The notes under the pieces are model-generated. The model had not been told where the DNA came from. It was given only the letters and a program-made list of their open reading frames with translations, and did no database searches. The position numbers were made by a program, and so were the translations under genes. Of a stretch of 64,000 bases of DNA, positions 46,401-62,567 are shown in pieces. The first letter of the stretch is position 1. The number at the start of each line of letters is the position of its first letter. Origin of the DNA: Maea johnstoni (lineage: Eukaryota > Annelida > Polychaeta > Spionida > Magelonidae); the NCBI GenBank assembly GCA_963942565.1, contig OZ012688.1, positions 20,296,599-20,360,598 on the forward strand, given 5' to 3'.

Positions 46401-49400
46401 ATCACTGAAACCCTGGCAAATGGGTACTCATCTGAGAGTACTCAGCGAGAGCTTTCAAATGAATACCAACATGACAGGGTTTAGATGGTTTTCAAAGATT
46501 TTTGCATTTGTGTGCATTGGGCGAATGTAACGTCAGCATTGGAAGGGTTAAAAAAAGACATGATAATTGAGATGCTCCATAAAAAATGACAGATTCCCTA
46601 TGTTAAAACAGGTTAAAGAAAAACATTGGGGTTTTTCTTTTGCCGTCATGACATAGGTTTAAATGTAATTTACGCAAGACGATGTCTGTGAAAAATGTGA
46701 CACACAACCAACTACGTAACCTGTATGTGGTCGACAATTTGGCACTTTTCCGCTTTTCTAGCGCTAATTGAAAAAAAGTGTAAAGCAGCGGTTCTGACTC
46801 AAAGGTTTGATGTGTTGCTATGCTGTATGTCACTATGACGTCATAGATGGCGCTCGACCAATCACAATCAGGCGTAGTCACATCCCTATACCTGGACAAC
46901 CAGGGAAACGTATTTCATCACTAATTCGGAACTTGTAACAATACATCGTAAGAAGATGAAATGGAAGCTACTGCACATCTGTAGCACATCTCTGTTCAAA
47001 TCTTTGGGCTTATAGGCCATACGGGTCTTTCTTCTAATATAGTTCCAAACGACCTTGTTTAAGCCATTGTTCATATTTCACTTCATGTTGCTCCATTACT
47101 TTTGTAAGAAAACGTTGCATAGTTATAGAGGCGACATTAAAGTTGCATTCCATAATGAACCTTAGTTTATGCTTTATTTCAAAATAAAAACAGGTTGATG
47201 AAAATGCTCAAAGGTTTGATGTGTTGCTATGTTGTATGTTTCTATGACGTCATAGATGGCGCTCGACCAATCATGTTTAGTCCTTGTCACACCCCTATAC
47301 CTTGACAACCAGTGAAACGTATTGCATCATTAATTCGGAACTTGTCACAATCCATCGGAAGAATAAGAACTGGAAGCTACTGCACATCTGTAGCACATCT
47401 CTGCTCAAATCTCTGGGGCTGATTATATACGGGTCTTTCTTGTAAAACGGTCCCAAACGATATTGTTGAAGCCATTGTTGATATTTTAGTTCATGTTGCA
47501 CCATTACTTTTTAAAGAAAATGTTGCACGTTTTAAGAGTCGACATTAAAGTTACATTTCATAATGTACATTTCATTATGCTTTCTTTAACCCTTATGCTG
47601 CTGGTGGCTAATTGCACCAATACAAAGTGATGCAAAAAACCTAAAAAATCACTGAAACCCTGGCAAATGGGTACTCATCTGAGAGTACTCAGCGAGAGCT
47701 TTCAAATGAATACCAACATGACAGGGTTTAGATGGTTTTCAAAGATGTTTGCATTTTTGTGCATTAGGCGAATGTAACGTCAGCATTGGAAGGGTTAAAT
47801 AAAGACATGATAATTGAGATGCTCCATAAAAAATGACAGATTCCCTATGTTAAAACAGGTTAAAGAAAAACATTGGGGTTTTTCTTTTGCCGTCATGACA
47901 TAGGTTTAAATGTAATTTACGCATGACGATGTCTGTGAAACATGTGACACACAACCAACTACGTACCCTGTATGTGGTCGACAATTTGGCACTTTTCCGC
48001 TTTTCTAGCGCTAATTGAAAAAAAGTGTAAAGCAGCGGTTCTGACTCAAAGGTTTGATGTGTTGCTATGCTGTATGTCACTATGACGTCATAGATGGCGC
48101 TCGACCAATCACAATCAGGCGTAGTCACATCCCTATACCTGGACAACCAGGGAAACGTATTTCATCACTAATTCGGAACTTGTAACAATACATCGTAAGA
48201 AGATGAAATGGAAGCTACTGCACATCTGTAGCACATCTCTGTTCAAATCTTTGGGCTTATAGGCCATACGGGTCTTTCTTCTAATATAGTTCCAAACGAC
48301 CTTGTTTAAGCCATTTTTCATATTTCACTTCATGTTGCTCCATTACTTTTGTAAGAAAACGTTGCATAGTTATAGAGGCGACATTAAAGTTGCATTCCAT
48401 AATGAACCTTAGTTTATGCTTTATTTCAAAATAAAAACAGGTTGATGAAAATGCTCAAAGGTTTGATGTGTTGCTATGTTGTATGTTTCTATGACGTCAT
48501 AGATGGCGCTCGACCAATCATGTTTAGTCCTTGTCACACCCCTATACCTTGACAACCAGTGAAACGTATTGCATCATTAAATCGGAACTTGTCACAATCC
48601 ATCGGAAGAATAAGAACTGGAAGCTACTACACATCTGTAGCACATCTCTGCTCAAATCTCTGGGGCTGATTATATACGGGTCTTTCTTGTAAAACGGTCC
48701 CAAACGATATTGTTTAAGCCATTGTTGATATTTTAGTTCATGTTGCACCATTCCTTTTTAAAGAAAATGTTGCACGTTTAAAGAGTCGACATTAAAGTAA
48801 CATTTCATAATGTACATTTCATTATGCTTTCTTTAACCGTTATGCTGCTGGTGGGTAATTGCACCAATACAAAGTGATGCAAAAAACCTGAAAAATCACT
48901 GAAACCCTGGCAAATGGGTACTCATCTGAGAGTACTCAGCGAGAGCTTTCAAATGAATACCAACATGACAGGGTTTAGATGGTTTTCAAAGATTTTTGCA
49001 TTTTTGTGCATTAGGCGAATGTAACGTCAGCATTGGAAGGGTTAAATAAAGACATGATAATTGAGATGCTCCATAAAAAATGACATATTCCCTATGTTAA
49101 AACAGGTTAAAGAAAAACATTGGGGTTTTTCTTTTGCCGTCATGACATAGGTTTAAATGTAATTTACGCATGACGATGTCTGTGAAACATGTGACACACA
49201 ACCAACTACGTACCCTGTATGTGGTCGACAATTTGGCACTTTTCCGCTTTTCTAGCGCTAATTGAAAAAAAGTGTAAAGCAGCGGTTCTGACTCAAAGGT
49301 TTGATGTGTTGCTATGCTGTATGTCACTATGACGTCATAGATGGCGCTCGACCAATCACAATCAGGCGTAGTCACATCCCTATACCTGGACAACCAGGGA

Positions 49401-52400
49401 AACGTATTTCATCACTAATTCGGAACTTGTAACAATACATCGTAAGAAGATGAAATGGAAGCTACTGCACATCTGTAGCACATCTCTGTTCAAATCTTTG
49501 GGCTTATAGGCCATACGGGTCTTTCTTCTAATATAGTTCCAAACGACCTTGTTTAAGCCATTGTTCATATTTCACTTCATGTTGCTCCATTACTTTTGTA
49601 AGAAAACGTTGCATAGTTATAGAGGCGACATTAAAGTTGCATTCCATAATGAACCTTAGTTTATGCTTTATTTCAAAATAAAAACAGGTTGATGAAAATG
49701 CTCAAAGGTTTGATGTGTTGCTATGTTGTATGTTTCTATGACGTCATAGATGGCGCTCGACCAATCATGTTTAGTCCTTGTCACACCCCTATACCTTGAC
49801 AACCAGTGAAACGTATTGCATCATTAATTCGGAACTTGTCACAATCCATCGGAAGAATAAGAACTGGAAGCTACTGCACATCTGTAGCACATCTCTGCTC
49901 AAATCTCTGGGGCTGATTATATACGGGTCTTTCTTGTAAAACGGTCCCAAACGATATTGTTTAAGCCATTGTTGATATTTTAGTTCATGTTGCACCATTC
50001 CTTTTTAAAGAAAATGTTGCACGTTTAAAGAGTCGACATTAAAGTTACATTTCATAATGTACATTTCATTATGCTTTCTTTAACCCTTATGCTGCTGGTG
50101 GCTAATTGCACCAATACAAAGTGATGCAAAAAACGTGAAAAATCACTGAAACCCTGGCAAATGGGTACTCATCTGAGAGTACTCAGCGAGAGCTTTCAAA
50201 TGAATACCAACATGACAGGGTTTAGATGGTTTTCAAAGATTTTTGCATTTTTGTGCATTAGGCGAATGTAACGTCAGCATTGGAAGGGTTAAATAAAGAC
50301 ATGATAATTGAGATGCTCCATAAAAAATGACAGATTCCCTATGTTAAAACAGGTTAAAGAAAAACATTGGGGTTTTTCTTTTGCCGTCATGACATAGGTT
50401 TAAATGTAATTTACGCATGACGATGTCTGTGAAACATGTGACACACAACCAACTACGTACCCTGTATGTGGTCGACAATTTGGCACTTTTCCGCTTTTCT
50501 AGCGCTAATTGAAAAAAAGTGTAAAGCAGCGGTTCTGACTCAAAGGTTTGATGTGTTGCTATGCTGTATGTCACTATGACGTCATAGATGGCGCTCGACC
50601 AATCACAATCAGGCGTAGTCACATCCCTATACCTGGACAACCAGGGAAACGTATTTCATCACTAATTCGGAACTTGTAACAATACATCGTAAGAAGATGA
50701 AATGGAAGCTACTGCACATCTGTAGCACATCTCTGTTCAAATCTTTGGGCTTATAGGCCATACGGGTCTTTCTTCTAATATAGTTCCAAACAACCTTGTT
50801 TAAGCCATTGTTCATATTTCACTTCATGTTGCTCCATTACTTTTGTAAGAAAACGTTGCATAGTTATAGAGGCGACATTAAAGTTGCATTCCATAATGAA
50901 CCTTAGTTTATGCTTTATTTCAAAATAAAAACAGGTTGATGAAAATGCTCAAAGGTTTGATGTGTTGCTATGTTGTATGTTTCTATGACGTCATAGATGG
51001 CGCTCGACCAATCATGTTTAGTCCTTGTCACACCCCTATACCTTGACAACCAGTGAAACGTATTGCATCATTAATTCGGAACTTGTCACAATCCATCGGA
51101 AGAATAAGAACTGGAAGCTACTGCACATCTGTAGCACATCTCTGCTCAAATCTCTGGGGCTGATTATATACGGGTCTTTCTTGTAAAACGGTCCCAAACG
51201 ATATTGTTGAAGCCATTGTTGATATTTTAGTTCATGTTGCACCATTACTTTTTAAAGAAAATGTTGCACGTTTTAAGAGTCGACATTAAAGTTACATTTC
51301 ATAATGTACATTTCATTATGCTTTCTTTAACCCTTATGCTGCTGGTGGCTAATTGCACCAATACAAAGTGATGCAAAAAACCTAAAAAATCACTGAAACC
51401 CTGGCAAATGGGTACTCATCTGAGAGTACTCAGCGAGAGCTTTCAAATGAATACCAACATGACAGGGTTTAGATGGTTTTCAAAGATGTTTGCATTTTTG
51501 TGCATTAGGCGAATGTAACGTCAGCATTGGAAGGGTTAAATAAAGACATGATAATTGAGATGCTCCATAAAAAATGACAGATTCCCTATGTTAAAACAGG
51601 TTAAAGAAAAACATTGGGGTTTTTCTTTTGCCGTCATGACATAGGTTTAAATGTAATTTACGCATGACGATGTCTGTGAAACATGTGACACACAACCAAC
51701 TACGTACCCTGTATGTGGTCGACAATTTGGCACTTTTCCGCTTTTCTAGCGCTAATTGAAAAAAAGTGTAAAGCAGCGGTTCTGACTCAAAGGTTTGATG
51801 TGTTGCTATGCTGTATGTCACTATGACGTCATAGATGGCGCTCGACCAATCACAATCAGGCGTAGTCACATCCCTATACCTGGACAACCAGGGAAACGTA
51901 TTTCATCACTAATTCGGAACTTGTAACAATACATCGTAAGAAGATGAAATGGAAGCTACTGCACATCTGTAGCACATCTCTGTTCAAATCTTTGGGCTTA
52001 TAGGCCATACGGGTCTTTCTTCTAATATAGTTCCAAACGACCTTGTTTAAGCCATTTTTCATATTTCACTTCATGTTGCTCCATTACTTTTGTAAGAAAA
52101 CGTTGCATAGTTATAGAGGCGACATTAAAGTTGCATTCCATAATGAACCTTAGTTTATGCTTTATTTCAAAATAAAAACAGGTTGATGAAAATGCTCAAA
52201 GGTTTGATGTGTTGCTATGTTGTATGTTTCTATGACGTCATAGATGGCGCTCGACCAATCATGTTTAGTCCTTGTCACACCCCTATACCTTGACAACCAG
52301 TGAAACGTATTGCATCATTAAATCGGAACTTGTCACAATCCATCGGAAGAATAAGAACTGGAAGCTACTACACATCTGTAGCACATCTCTGCTCAAATCT

Positions 52401-55400
52401 CTGGGGCTGATTATATACGGGTCTTTCTTGTAAAACGGTCCCAAACGATATTGTTTAAGCCATTGTTGATATTTTAGTTCATGTTGCACCATTCCTTTTT
52501 AAAGAAAATGTTGCACGTTTAAAGAGTCGACATTAAAGTAACATTTCATAATGTACATTTCATTATGCTTTCTTTAACCGTTATGCTGCTGGTGGGTAAT
52601 TGCACCAATACAAAGTGATGCAAAAAACCTGAAAAATCACTGAAACCCTGGCAAATGGGTACTCATCTGAGAGTACTCAGCGAGAGCTTTCAAATGAATA
52701 CCAACATGACAGGGTTTAGATGGTTTTCAAAGATTTTTGCATTTTTGTGCATTAGGCGAATGTAACGTCAGCATTGGAAGGGTTAAATAAAGACATGATA
52801 ATTGAGATGCTCCATAAAAAATGACATATTCCCTATGTTAAAACAGGTTAAAGAAAAACATTGGGGTTTTTCTTTTGCCGTCATGACATAGGTTTAAATG
52901 TAATTTACGCATGACGATGTCTGTGAAACATGTGACACACAACCAACTACGTACCCTGTATGTGGTCGACAATTTGGCACTTTTCCGCTTTTCTAGCGCT
53001 AATTGAAAAAAAGTGTAAAGCAGCGGTTCTGACTCAAAGGTTTGATGTGTTGCTATGCTGTATGTCACTATGACGTCATAGATGGCGCTCGACCAATCAC
53101 AATCAGGCGTAGTCACATCCCTATACCTGGACAACCAGGGAAACGTATTTCATCACTAATTCGGAACTTGTAACAATACATCGTAAGAAGATGAAATGGA
53201 AGCTACTGCACATCTGTAGCACATCTCTGTTCAAATCTTTGGGCTTATAGGCCATACGGGTCTTTCTTCTAATATAGTTCCAAACGACCTTGTTTAAGCC
53301 ATTGTTCATATTTCACTTCATGTTGCTCCATTACTTTTGTAAGAAAACGTTGCATAGTTATAGAGGCGACATTAAAGTTGCATTCCATAATGAACCTTAG
53401 TTTATGCTTTATTTCAAAATAAAAACAGGTTGATGAAAATGCTCAAAGGTTTGATGTGTTGCTATGTTGTATGTTTCTATGACGTCATAGATGGCGCTCG
53501 ACCAATCATGTTTAGTCCTTGTCACACCCCTATACCTTGACAACCAGTGAAACGTATTGCATCATTAATTCGGAACTTGTCACAATCCATCGGAAGAATA
53601 AGAACTGGAAGCTACTGCACATCTGTAGCACATCTCTGCTCAAATCTCTGGGGCTGATTATATACGGGTCTTTCTTGTAAAACGGTCCCAAACGATATTG
53701 TTTAAGCCATTGTTGATATTTTAGTTCATGTTGCACCATTCCTTTTTAAAGAAAATGTTGCACGTTTAAAGAGTCGACATTAAAGTTACATTTCATAATG
53801 TACATTTCATTATGCTTTCTTTAACCCTTATGCTGCTGGTGGCTAATTGCACCAATACAAAGTGATGCAAAAAACGTGAAAAATCACTGAAACCCTGGCA
53901 AATGGGTACTCATCTGAGAGTACTCAGCGAGAGCTTTCAAATGAATACCAACATGACAGGGTTTAGATGGTTTTCAAAGATTTTTGCATTTTTGTGCATT
54001 AGGCGAATGTAACGTCAGCATTGGAAGGGTTAAATAAAGACATGATAATTGAGATGCTCCATAAAAAATGACAGATTCCCTATGTTAAAACAGGTTAAAG
54101 AAAAACATTGGGGTTTTTCTTTTGCCGTCATGACATAGGTTTAAATGTAATTTACGCATGACGATGTCTGTGAAACATGTGACACACAACCAACTACGTA
54201 CCCTGTATGTGGTCGACAATTTGGCACTTTTCCGCTTTTCTAGCGCTAATTGAAAAAAAGTGTAAAGCAGCGGTTCTGACTCAAAGGTTTGATGTGTTGC
54301 TATGCTGTATGTCACTATGACGTCATAGATGGCGCTCGACCAATCACAATCAGGCGTAGTCACATCCCTATACCTGGACAACCAGGGAAACGTATTTCAT
54401 CACTAATTCGGAACTTGTAACAATACATCGTAAGAAGATGAAATGGAAGCTACTGCACATCTGTAGCACATCTCTGTTCAAATCTTTGGGCTTATAGGCC
54501 ATACGGGTCTTTCTTCTAATATAGTTCCAAACAACCTTGTTTAAGCCATTGTTCATATTTCACTTCATGTTGCTCCATTACTTTTGTAAGAAAACGTTGC
54601 ATAGTTATAGAGGCGACATTAAAGTTGCATTCCATAATGAACCTTAGTTTATGCTTTATTTCAAAATAAAAACAGGTTGATGAAAATGCTCAAAGGTTTG
54701 ATGTGTTGCTATGTTGTATGTTTCTATGACGTCATAGATGGCGCTCGACCAATCATGTTTAGTCCTTGTCACACCCCTATACCTTGACAACCAGTGAAAC
54801 GTATTGCATCATTAATTCGGAACTTGTCACAATCCATCGGAAGAATAAGAACTGGAAGCTACTGCACATCTGTAGCACATCTCTGCTCAAATCTCTGGGG
54901 CTGATTATATACGGGTCTTTCTTGTAAAACGGTCCCAAACGATATTGTTTAAGCCATTGTTGATATTTTAGTTCATGTTGCACCATTCCTTTTCAAAGAA
55001 AATGTTGCACGTTTAAAGAGTCGACATTAAAGTTACATTTCATAATGTACATTTCATTATGCTTTCTTTAACCGTTATGCTGCTGGTGGCTAATTGCACC
55101 AATACAAAGTGATGCAAAAAACCTGAAAAATCACTGAAACCCTGGCAAATGGGTACTCATCCGAGAGTACTCAGCGAGAGCTTTCAAATGAATACCAACA
55201 TGACAGGGTTTAGATGGTTTTCAAAGATTTTTGCATTTTTGTGCATTGGGCAAATGTAACGTCAGCATTGGAAGGGTTAAATAAAGACATGATAATTGAG
55301 ATGCTCCATAAAAAATGACAGATTCCCTATGTTAAAACAGGTTAAAGAAAAACATTGGGGTTTTTCTTTTGCCGTCATGACATAGGTTTAAATGTAATTT

Positions 55401-58400
55401 ACGCATGACGATGTCTGTGAAACATGTGACACACAACCAACTATGTACCCTGTATGTGGTCGACAATTTGGCACTTTTCCGCTTTTCTAGCGCTAATTGA
55501 AAAAAAGTGTAAAGCAGCTGTTCTGACTCAAAGGTTTGATGTGTTGCTGTGCTGTATGTCACTATGACGTCATAGATGGCGCTCGACCAATCACAATCAG
55601 GCATAGTCACATCCCTATACCTGGACAACCAGGGAAACGTATTTCATCACTAATTCGGAACTTGTAACAATACATCGTAAGAAGATGAAATGGAAGCTAC
55701 TGCACATCTGTAGCACATCTCTGTTCAAATCTTTGGGCTTATAGGCCATACGGGTCTTTCTTCTAATATAGTTCCAAACGACCTTGTTTAAGCCATTGTT
55801 CATATTTCACTTCATGTTGCTCCATTACTTTTGTAAGAAAACGTTGCATAGTTATAGAGGCGACATTAAAGTTGCATTCCATAATGAACCTTAGTTTATG
55901 CTTTATTTCAAAATAAAAACAGGTTGATGAAAATGCTCAAAGGTTTGATGTGTTGCTATGTTGTATGTTTCTATGACGTCATAGATGGCGCTCGACCAAT
56001 CATGTTTAGTCCTTGTCACACCCCTATACCTTGACAACCAGTGAAACGTATTGCATCATTAATTCGGAACTTGTCACAATCCATCGGAAGAATAAGAACT
56101 GGAAGCTACTGCACATCTGTAGCACATCTCTGCTCAAATCTCTGGGGCTGATTATATACGGGTCTTTCTTGTAAAACGGTCCCAAACGATATTGTTTAAG
56201 CCATTGTTGATATTTTAGTTCATGTTGCACCATTCCTTTTTAAAGAAAATGTTGCACGTTTAAAGAGTCGACATTAAAGTTACATTTCATAATGTACATT
56301 TCATTATGCTTTCTTTAACCGTTATGCTGCTGGGGGCTAATTGCACCAATACAAAGTGATGCAAAAACCCTGAGAAATCACTGAAACCATGGCAAATGGG
56401 TACTCATCTGAGAGTACTCAGCGAGAGCTTTCAAATGAATACCAACATGACAGGGTTTAGATGGTTTTCAAAGATTTTTGCATTTTTGTGCATTGGGCGA
56501 ATGTAACGTCAGCATTGGAAGGGTTAAATAAAGACATGATAATTGAGATGCTCCATAAAAAATGACAGATTCCCTATGTTAAAACAGGTTAAAGAAAAAC
56601 ATTGGGGTTTTTCTTTTGCCGTCATGACATAGGTTTAAATGTAATTTACGCAAGACGATGTCTGTGAAACATGTGACACACAACCAACTACGTACCCTGT
56701 ATGTGGTCGACAATTTGGCACTTTTCCGCTTTTCTAGCGCTAATTGAAAAAAAGTGTAAAGCAGCGGTTCTGACTCAAAGGTTTGATGTGTTGCTATGCT
56801 GTATGTCACTATGACGTCATAGATGGCGCTCGACCAATCACAATCAGGCGTAGTCACATCCCTATACCTGGACAACCAGGGAAACGTATTTCATCACTAA
56901 TTCGGAACTTGTAACAATACATCGTAAGAAGATGAAATGGAAGCTACTGCACATCTGTAGCACATCTCTGTTCAAATCTTTGGGCTTATAGGCCATACGG
57001 GTCTTTCTTCTAATATAGTTCCAAACGACCTTGTTTAAGTCATTGTTCATATTTCACTTCATGTTGCTCCATTACTTTTGTAAGAAAACGTTGCATAGTT
57101 ATAGAGGCGACATTAGAGTTGCATTCCATAATGAACCTTAGTTTATGCTTTATTTCAAAATAAAAACAGGTGATGAAAATGCTCAAAGGTTTGATGTGTT
57201 GCTATGTTGTATGTTTCTATGACGTCATAGATGGCGCTCGACCAATCATGTTTAGTCCTTGTCACACCCCTATACCTTGACAACCAGTGAAACGTATTGC
57301 ATCATTAATTCGGAACTTGTCACAATCCATCGGAAGAATAAGAACTGGAAGCTACTGCACATCTGTAGCACATCTCTGCTCAAATCTCTGGGGCTGATTA
57401 TATACGGGTCTTTCTTGTAAAACGGTCCCAAACGATATTGTTTAAGCCATTGTTGATATTTTAGTTCATGTTGCACCATTCCTTTTTAAAGAAAATGTTG
57501 CACGTTTAAAGAGTCGACATTAAAGTTACATTTCATAATGTACATTTCATTATGCTTTCTTTAACCGTTATGCTGCTGGGGGCTAATTGCACCAATACAA
57601 AGTGATGCAAAAACCCTGAGAAATCACTGAAACCATGGCAAATGGGTACTCATCTGAGAGTACTCAGCGAGAGCTTTCAAATGAATACCAACATGACAGG
57701 GTTTAGATGGTTTTCAAAGATTTTTGCATTTTTGTGCATTGGGCGAATGTAACGTCAGCATTGGAAGGGTTAAATAAAGACATGATAATTGAGATGCTCC
57801 ATAAAAAATGACAGATTCCCTATGTTAAAACAGGTTAAAGAAAAACATTGGGGTTTTTCTTTTGCCGTCATGACATAGGTTTAAATGTAATTTACGCAAG
57901 ACGATGTCTGTGAAACATGTGACACACAACCAACTACGTACCCTGTATGTGGTCGACAATTTGGCACTTTTCCGCTTTTCTAGCGCTAATTGAAAAAAAG
58001 TGTAAAGCAGCGGTTCTGACTCAAAGGTTTGATGTGTTGCTATGCTGTATGTCACTATGACGTCATAGATGGCGCTCGACCAATCACAATCAGGCGTAGT
58101 CACATCCCTATACCTGGACAACCAGGGAAACGTATTTCATCACTAATTCGGAACTTGTAACAATACATCGTAAGAAGATGAAATGGAAGCTACTGCACAT
58201 CTGTAGCACATCTCTGTTCAAATCTTTGGGCTTATAGGCCATACGGGTCTTTCTTCTAATATAGTTCCAAACGACCTTGTTTAAGTCATTGTTCATATTT
58301 CACTTCATGTTGCTCCATTACTTTTGTAAGAAAACGTTGCATAGTTATAGAGGCGACATTAGAGTTGCATTCCATAATGAACCTTAGTTTATGCTTTATT

Positions 58401-61400
58401 TCAAAATAAAAACAGGTGATGAAAATGCTCAAAGGTTTGATGTGTTGCTATGTTGTATGTTTCTATGACGTCATAGATGGCGCTCGACCAATCATGTTTA
58501 GTCCTTGTCACACCCCTATACCTTGACAACCAGTGAAACGTATTGCATCATTAATTCGGAACTTGTCACAATCCATCGGAAGAATAAGAACTGGAAGCTA
58601 CTGCACATCTGTAGCACATCTCTGCTCAAATCTCTGGGGCTGATTATATACGGGTCTTTCTTGTAAAACGGTCCCAAACGATATTGTTTAAGCCATTGTT
58701 GATATTTTAGTTCATGTTGCACCATTCCTTTTTAAAGAAAATGTTGCACGTTTAAAGAGTCGACATTAAAGTTACATTTCATAATGTACATTTCATTATG
58801 CTTTCTTTAACCGTTATGCTGCTGGGGGCTAATTGCACCAATACAAAGTGATGCAAAAACCCTGAGAAATCACTGAAACCATGGCAAATGGGTACTCATC
58901 TGAGAGTACTCAGCGAGAGCTTTCAAATGAATACCAACATGACAGGGTTTAGATGGTTTTCAAAGATTTTTGCATTTTTGTGCATTGGGCGAATGTAACG
59001 TCAGCATTGGAAGGGTTAAATAAAGACATGATAATTGAGATGCTCCATAAAAAATGACAGATTCCCTATGTTAAAACAGGTTAAAGAAAAACATTGGGGT
59101 TTTTCTTTTGCCGTCATGACATAGGTTTAAATGTAATTTACGCAAGACGATGTCTGTGAAACATGTGACACACAACCAACTACGTACCCTATATGTGGTC
59201 GCCAATTTGGCACTTTTCCGCTTTTCTAGCGCTAATTGAAAAAAAGTGTAAAGCAGCGGTTCTGACTCAAAGGTTTGATGTGTTGCTATGCTGTATGTCA
59301 CTATGACGTCATAGATGGCGCTCGACCAATCACAATCAGGCGTAGTCACATCCCTATACCTGGACAACCAGGGAAACGTATTTCATCACTAATTCGGAAC
59401 TTGTAACAATACATCGTAAGAAGATGAAATGGAAGCTACTGCACATCTGTAGCACATCTCTGTTCAAATCTTTGGGCTTATAGGCCATACGGGTCTTTCT
59501 TCTAATATAGTTCCAAACGACCTTGTTTAAGTCATTGTTCATATTTCACTTCATGTTGCTCCATTACTTTTGTAAGAAAACGTTGCATAGTTATAGAGGC
59601 GACATTAGAGTTGCATTCCATAATGAACCTTAGTTTATGCTTTATTTCAAAATAAAAACAGGTGATGAAAATGCTCAAAGGTTTGATGTGTTGCTATGTT
59701 GTATGTTTCTATGACGTCATAGATGGCGCTCGACCAATCATGTTTAGTCCTTGTCACACCCCTATACCTTGACAACCAGTGAAACGTATTGCATCATTAA
59801 TTCGGAACTTGTCACAATCCATCGGAAGAATAAGAACTGGAAGCTACTGCACATCTGTAGCACATCTCTGCTCAAATCTCTGGGGCTGATTATATACGGG
59901 TCTTTCTTGTAAAACGGTCCCAAACGATATTGTTTAAGCCATTGTTGATATTTTAGTTCATGTTGCACCATTCCTTTTTAAAGAAAATGTTGCACGTTTA
60001 AAGAGTCGACATTAAAGTTACATTTCATAATGTACATTTCATTATGCTTTCTTTAACCGTTATGCTGCTGGGGGCTAATTGCACCAATACAAAGTGATGC
60101 AAAAACCCTGAGAAATCACTGAAACCATGGCAAATGGGTACTCATCTGAGAGTACTCAGCGAGAGCTTTCAAATGAATACCAACATGACAGGGTTTAGAT
60201 GGTTTTCAAAGATTTTTGCATTTTTGTGCATTGGGCGAATGTAACGTCAGCATTGGAAGGGTTAAATAAAGACATGATAATTGAGATGCTCCATAAAAAA
60301 TGACAGATTCCCTATGTTAAAACAGGTTAAAGAAAAACATTGGGGTTTTTCTTTTGCCGTCATGACATAGGTTTAAATGTAATTTACGCAAGACGATGTC
60401 TGTGAAACATGTGACACACAACCAACTACGTACCCTGTATGTGGTCGACAATTTGGCACTTTTCCGCTTTTCTAGCTCTAATTGAAAAAAAGTGTAAAGC
60501 AGCGGTTCTGACTCAAAGGTTTGATGTGTTGCTATGCTGTATGTCACTATGACGTCATAGATGGCGCTCGACCAATCACAATCAGGCGTAGTCACATCCC
60601 TATACCTGGACAACCAGGGAAACGTATTTCATCACTAATTCGGAACTTGTAACAATACATCGTAAGAAGATGAAATGGAAGCTACTGCACATCTGTAGCA
60701 CATCTCTGTTCAAATCTTTGGGCTTATAGGCCATACGGGTCTTTCTTCTAATATAGTTCCAAACGACCTTGTTTAAGCCATTGTTCATATTTCACTTCAT
60801 GTTGCTCCATTACTTTTGTAAGAAAACGTTGCATAGTTATAGAGGCGACATTAAAGTTGCATTCCATAATGAACTTTAGTTTATGCTTTATTTCAAAATA
60901 AAAACAGGTTGATGAAAATGCTCAAAGGTTTGATGTGTTGCTATGTTGTATGTTTCTATGACGTCATAGATGGCGCTCCACCAATCATGTTTAGTCCTTG
61001 TCACACCCCAATACCTTGACAACCATTGAAACGTATTGCATCATTAATTCGGAACTTGTCACAATCCATCGGAAGAATAAGAACTGGAAGCTACTGCACA
61101 TCTGTAGCACATCCCTGCTCAAATCTCTGGGGCTGATTATATACGGATTATATACGGGTCTTTCTTGTAAAACGGTCCCAAACGATATTGTTTAAGCCAT
61201 TGTTGATATTTTAGTTCATGTTGCACCATTCCTTTTTAAAGAAAATGTTGCACGTTTAAAGAGTCGACATTAAAGTTACATTTCATAATGTAAATTTCAT
61301 TATGCTTTCTTTAACCGTTATGCTGCTGGTGGCTAATTGCACCAATACAAAGTGAAGCAAAAAACCTGGAAAATCACTGAAACCATGGCAAATGGGTACT

Positions 61401-62567
61401 CATATGAGAGTACTCAGCGAGAGCTTTCAAATGAATACCAACATGACAGGGTTTAGATGGTTTTCAAAGATTTTTGCATTTTTGTGCATTGGGCGAATGT
61501 AACGTCAGCATTGGAAGGGTTAAATAAAGACATGATAATTGAGATGCTCCATAAAAAATGACAGATTCCCTATGTTAAAACAGGTTAAAGAAAAACATTG
61601 GGGTTTTTCTTTTGCCGTCATGACATAGGTTTAAATGTAATTTACGCAAGACGATGTCTGTGAAACATGTGACACACAACCAACTACGTACCCTGTATGT
61701 GGTCGACAATTTGGCACTTTTCCGCTTTTCTAGCGCTAATTGAAAAAAAGTGTAAAGCAGCGGTTCTGACTCAAAGGTTTGATGTGTTGCTATGCTGTAT
61801 GTCACTATGACGTCATAGATGGCGCTCGACCAATCACAATCAGGCGTAGTCACATCCCTATACCTGGACAACCAGGGAAACGTATTTCATCACTAATTCG
61901 GAACTTGTAACAATACATCGTAAGAAGATGAAATGGAAGCTACTGCACATCTGTAGCACATCTCTGTTCAAATCTTTGGGCTTATAGGCCATACGGGTCT
62001 TTCTTCTAATATAGTTCCAAACGACCTTGTTTAAGTCATTGTTCATATTTCACTTCATGTTGCTCCATTACTTTTGTAAGAAAACGTTGCATAGTTATAG
62101 AGGCGACCCTAGAGTTGCATTCCATAATGAACCTTAGTTTATGCTTTATTTCAAAATAAAAACAGGTGATGAAAATGCTCAAAGGTTTGATGTGTTGCTA
62201 TGTTGTATGTTTCTATGACGTCATAGATGGCGCTCGACCAATCATGTTTAGTCCTTGTCACACCCCTATACCTTGACAACCAGTGAAACGTATTGCATCA
62301 TTAATTCGGAACTTGTCACAATCCATCGGAAGAATAAGAACTGGAAGCTACTGCACATCTGTAGCACATCTCTGCTCAAATCTCTGGGGCTGATTATATA
62401 CGGATTATATACGGGTCTTTCTTGTAAAACGGTCCCAAACGATATTGTTTAAGCCATTGTTGATATTTTAGTTCATGTTGCACCATTCCTTTTTAAAGAA
62501 AATGTTGCACGTTTAAAGAGTCGACATTAAAGTAACATTTCATAATGTACATTTCATTATGCTTTCT

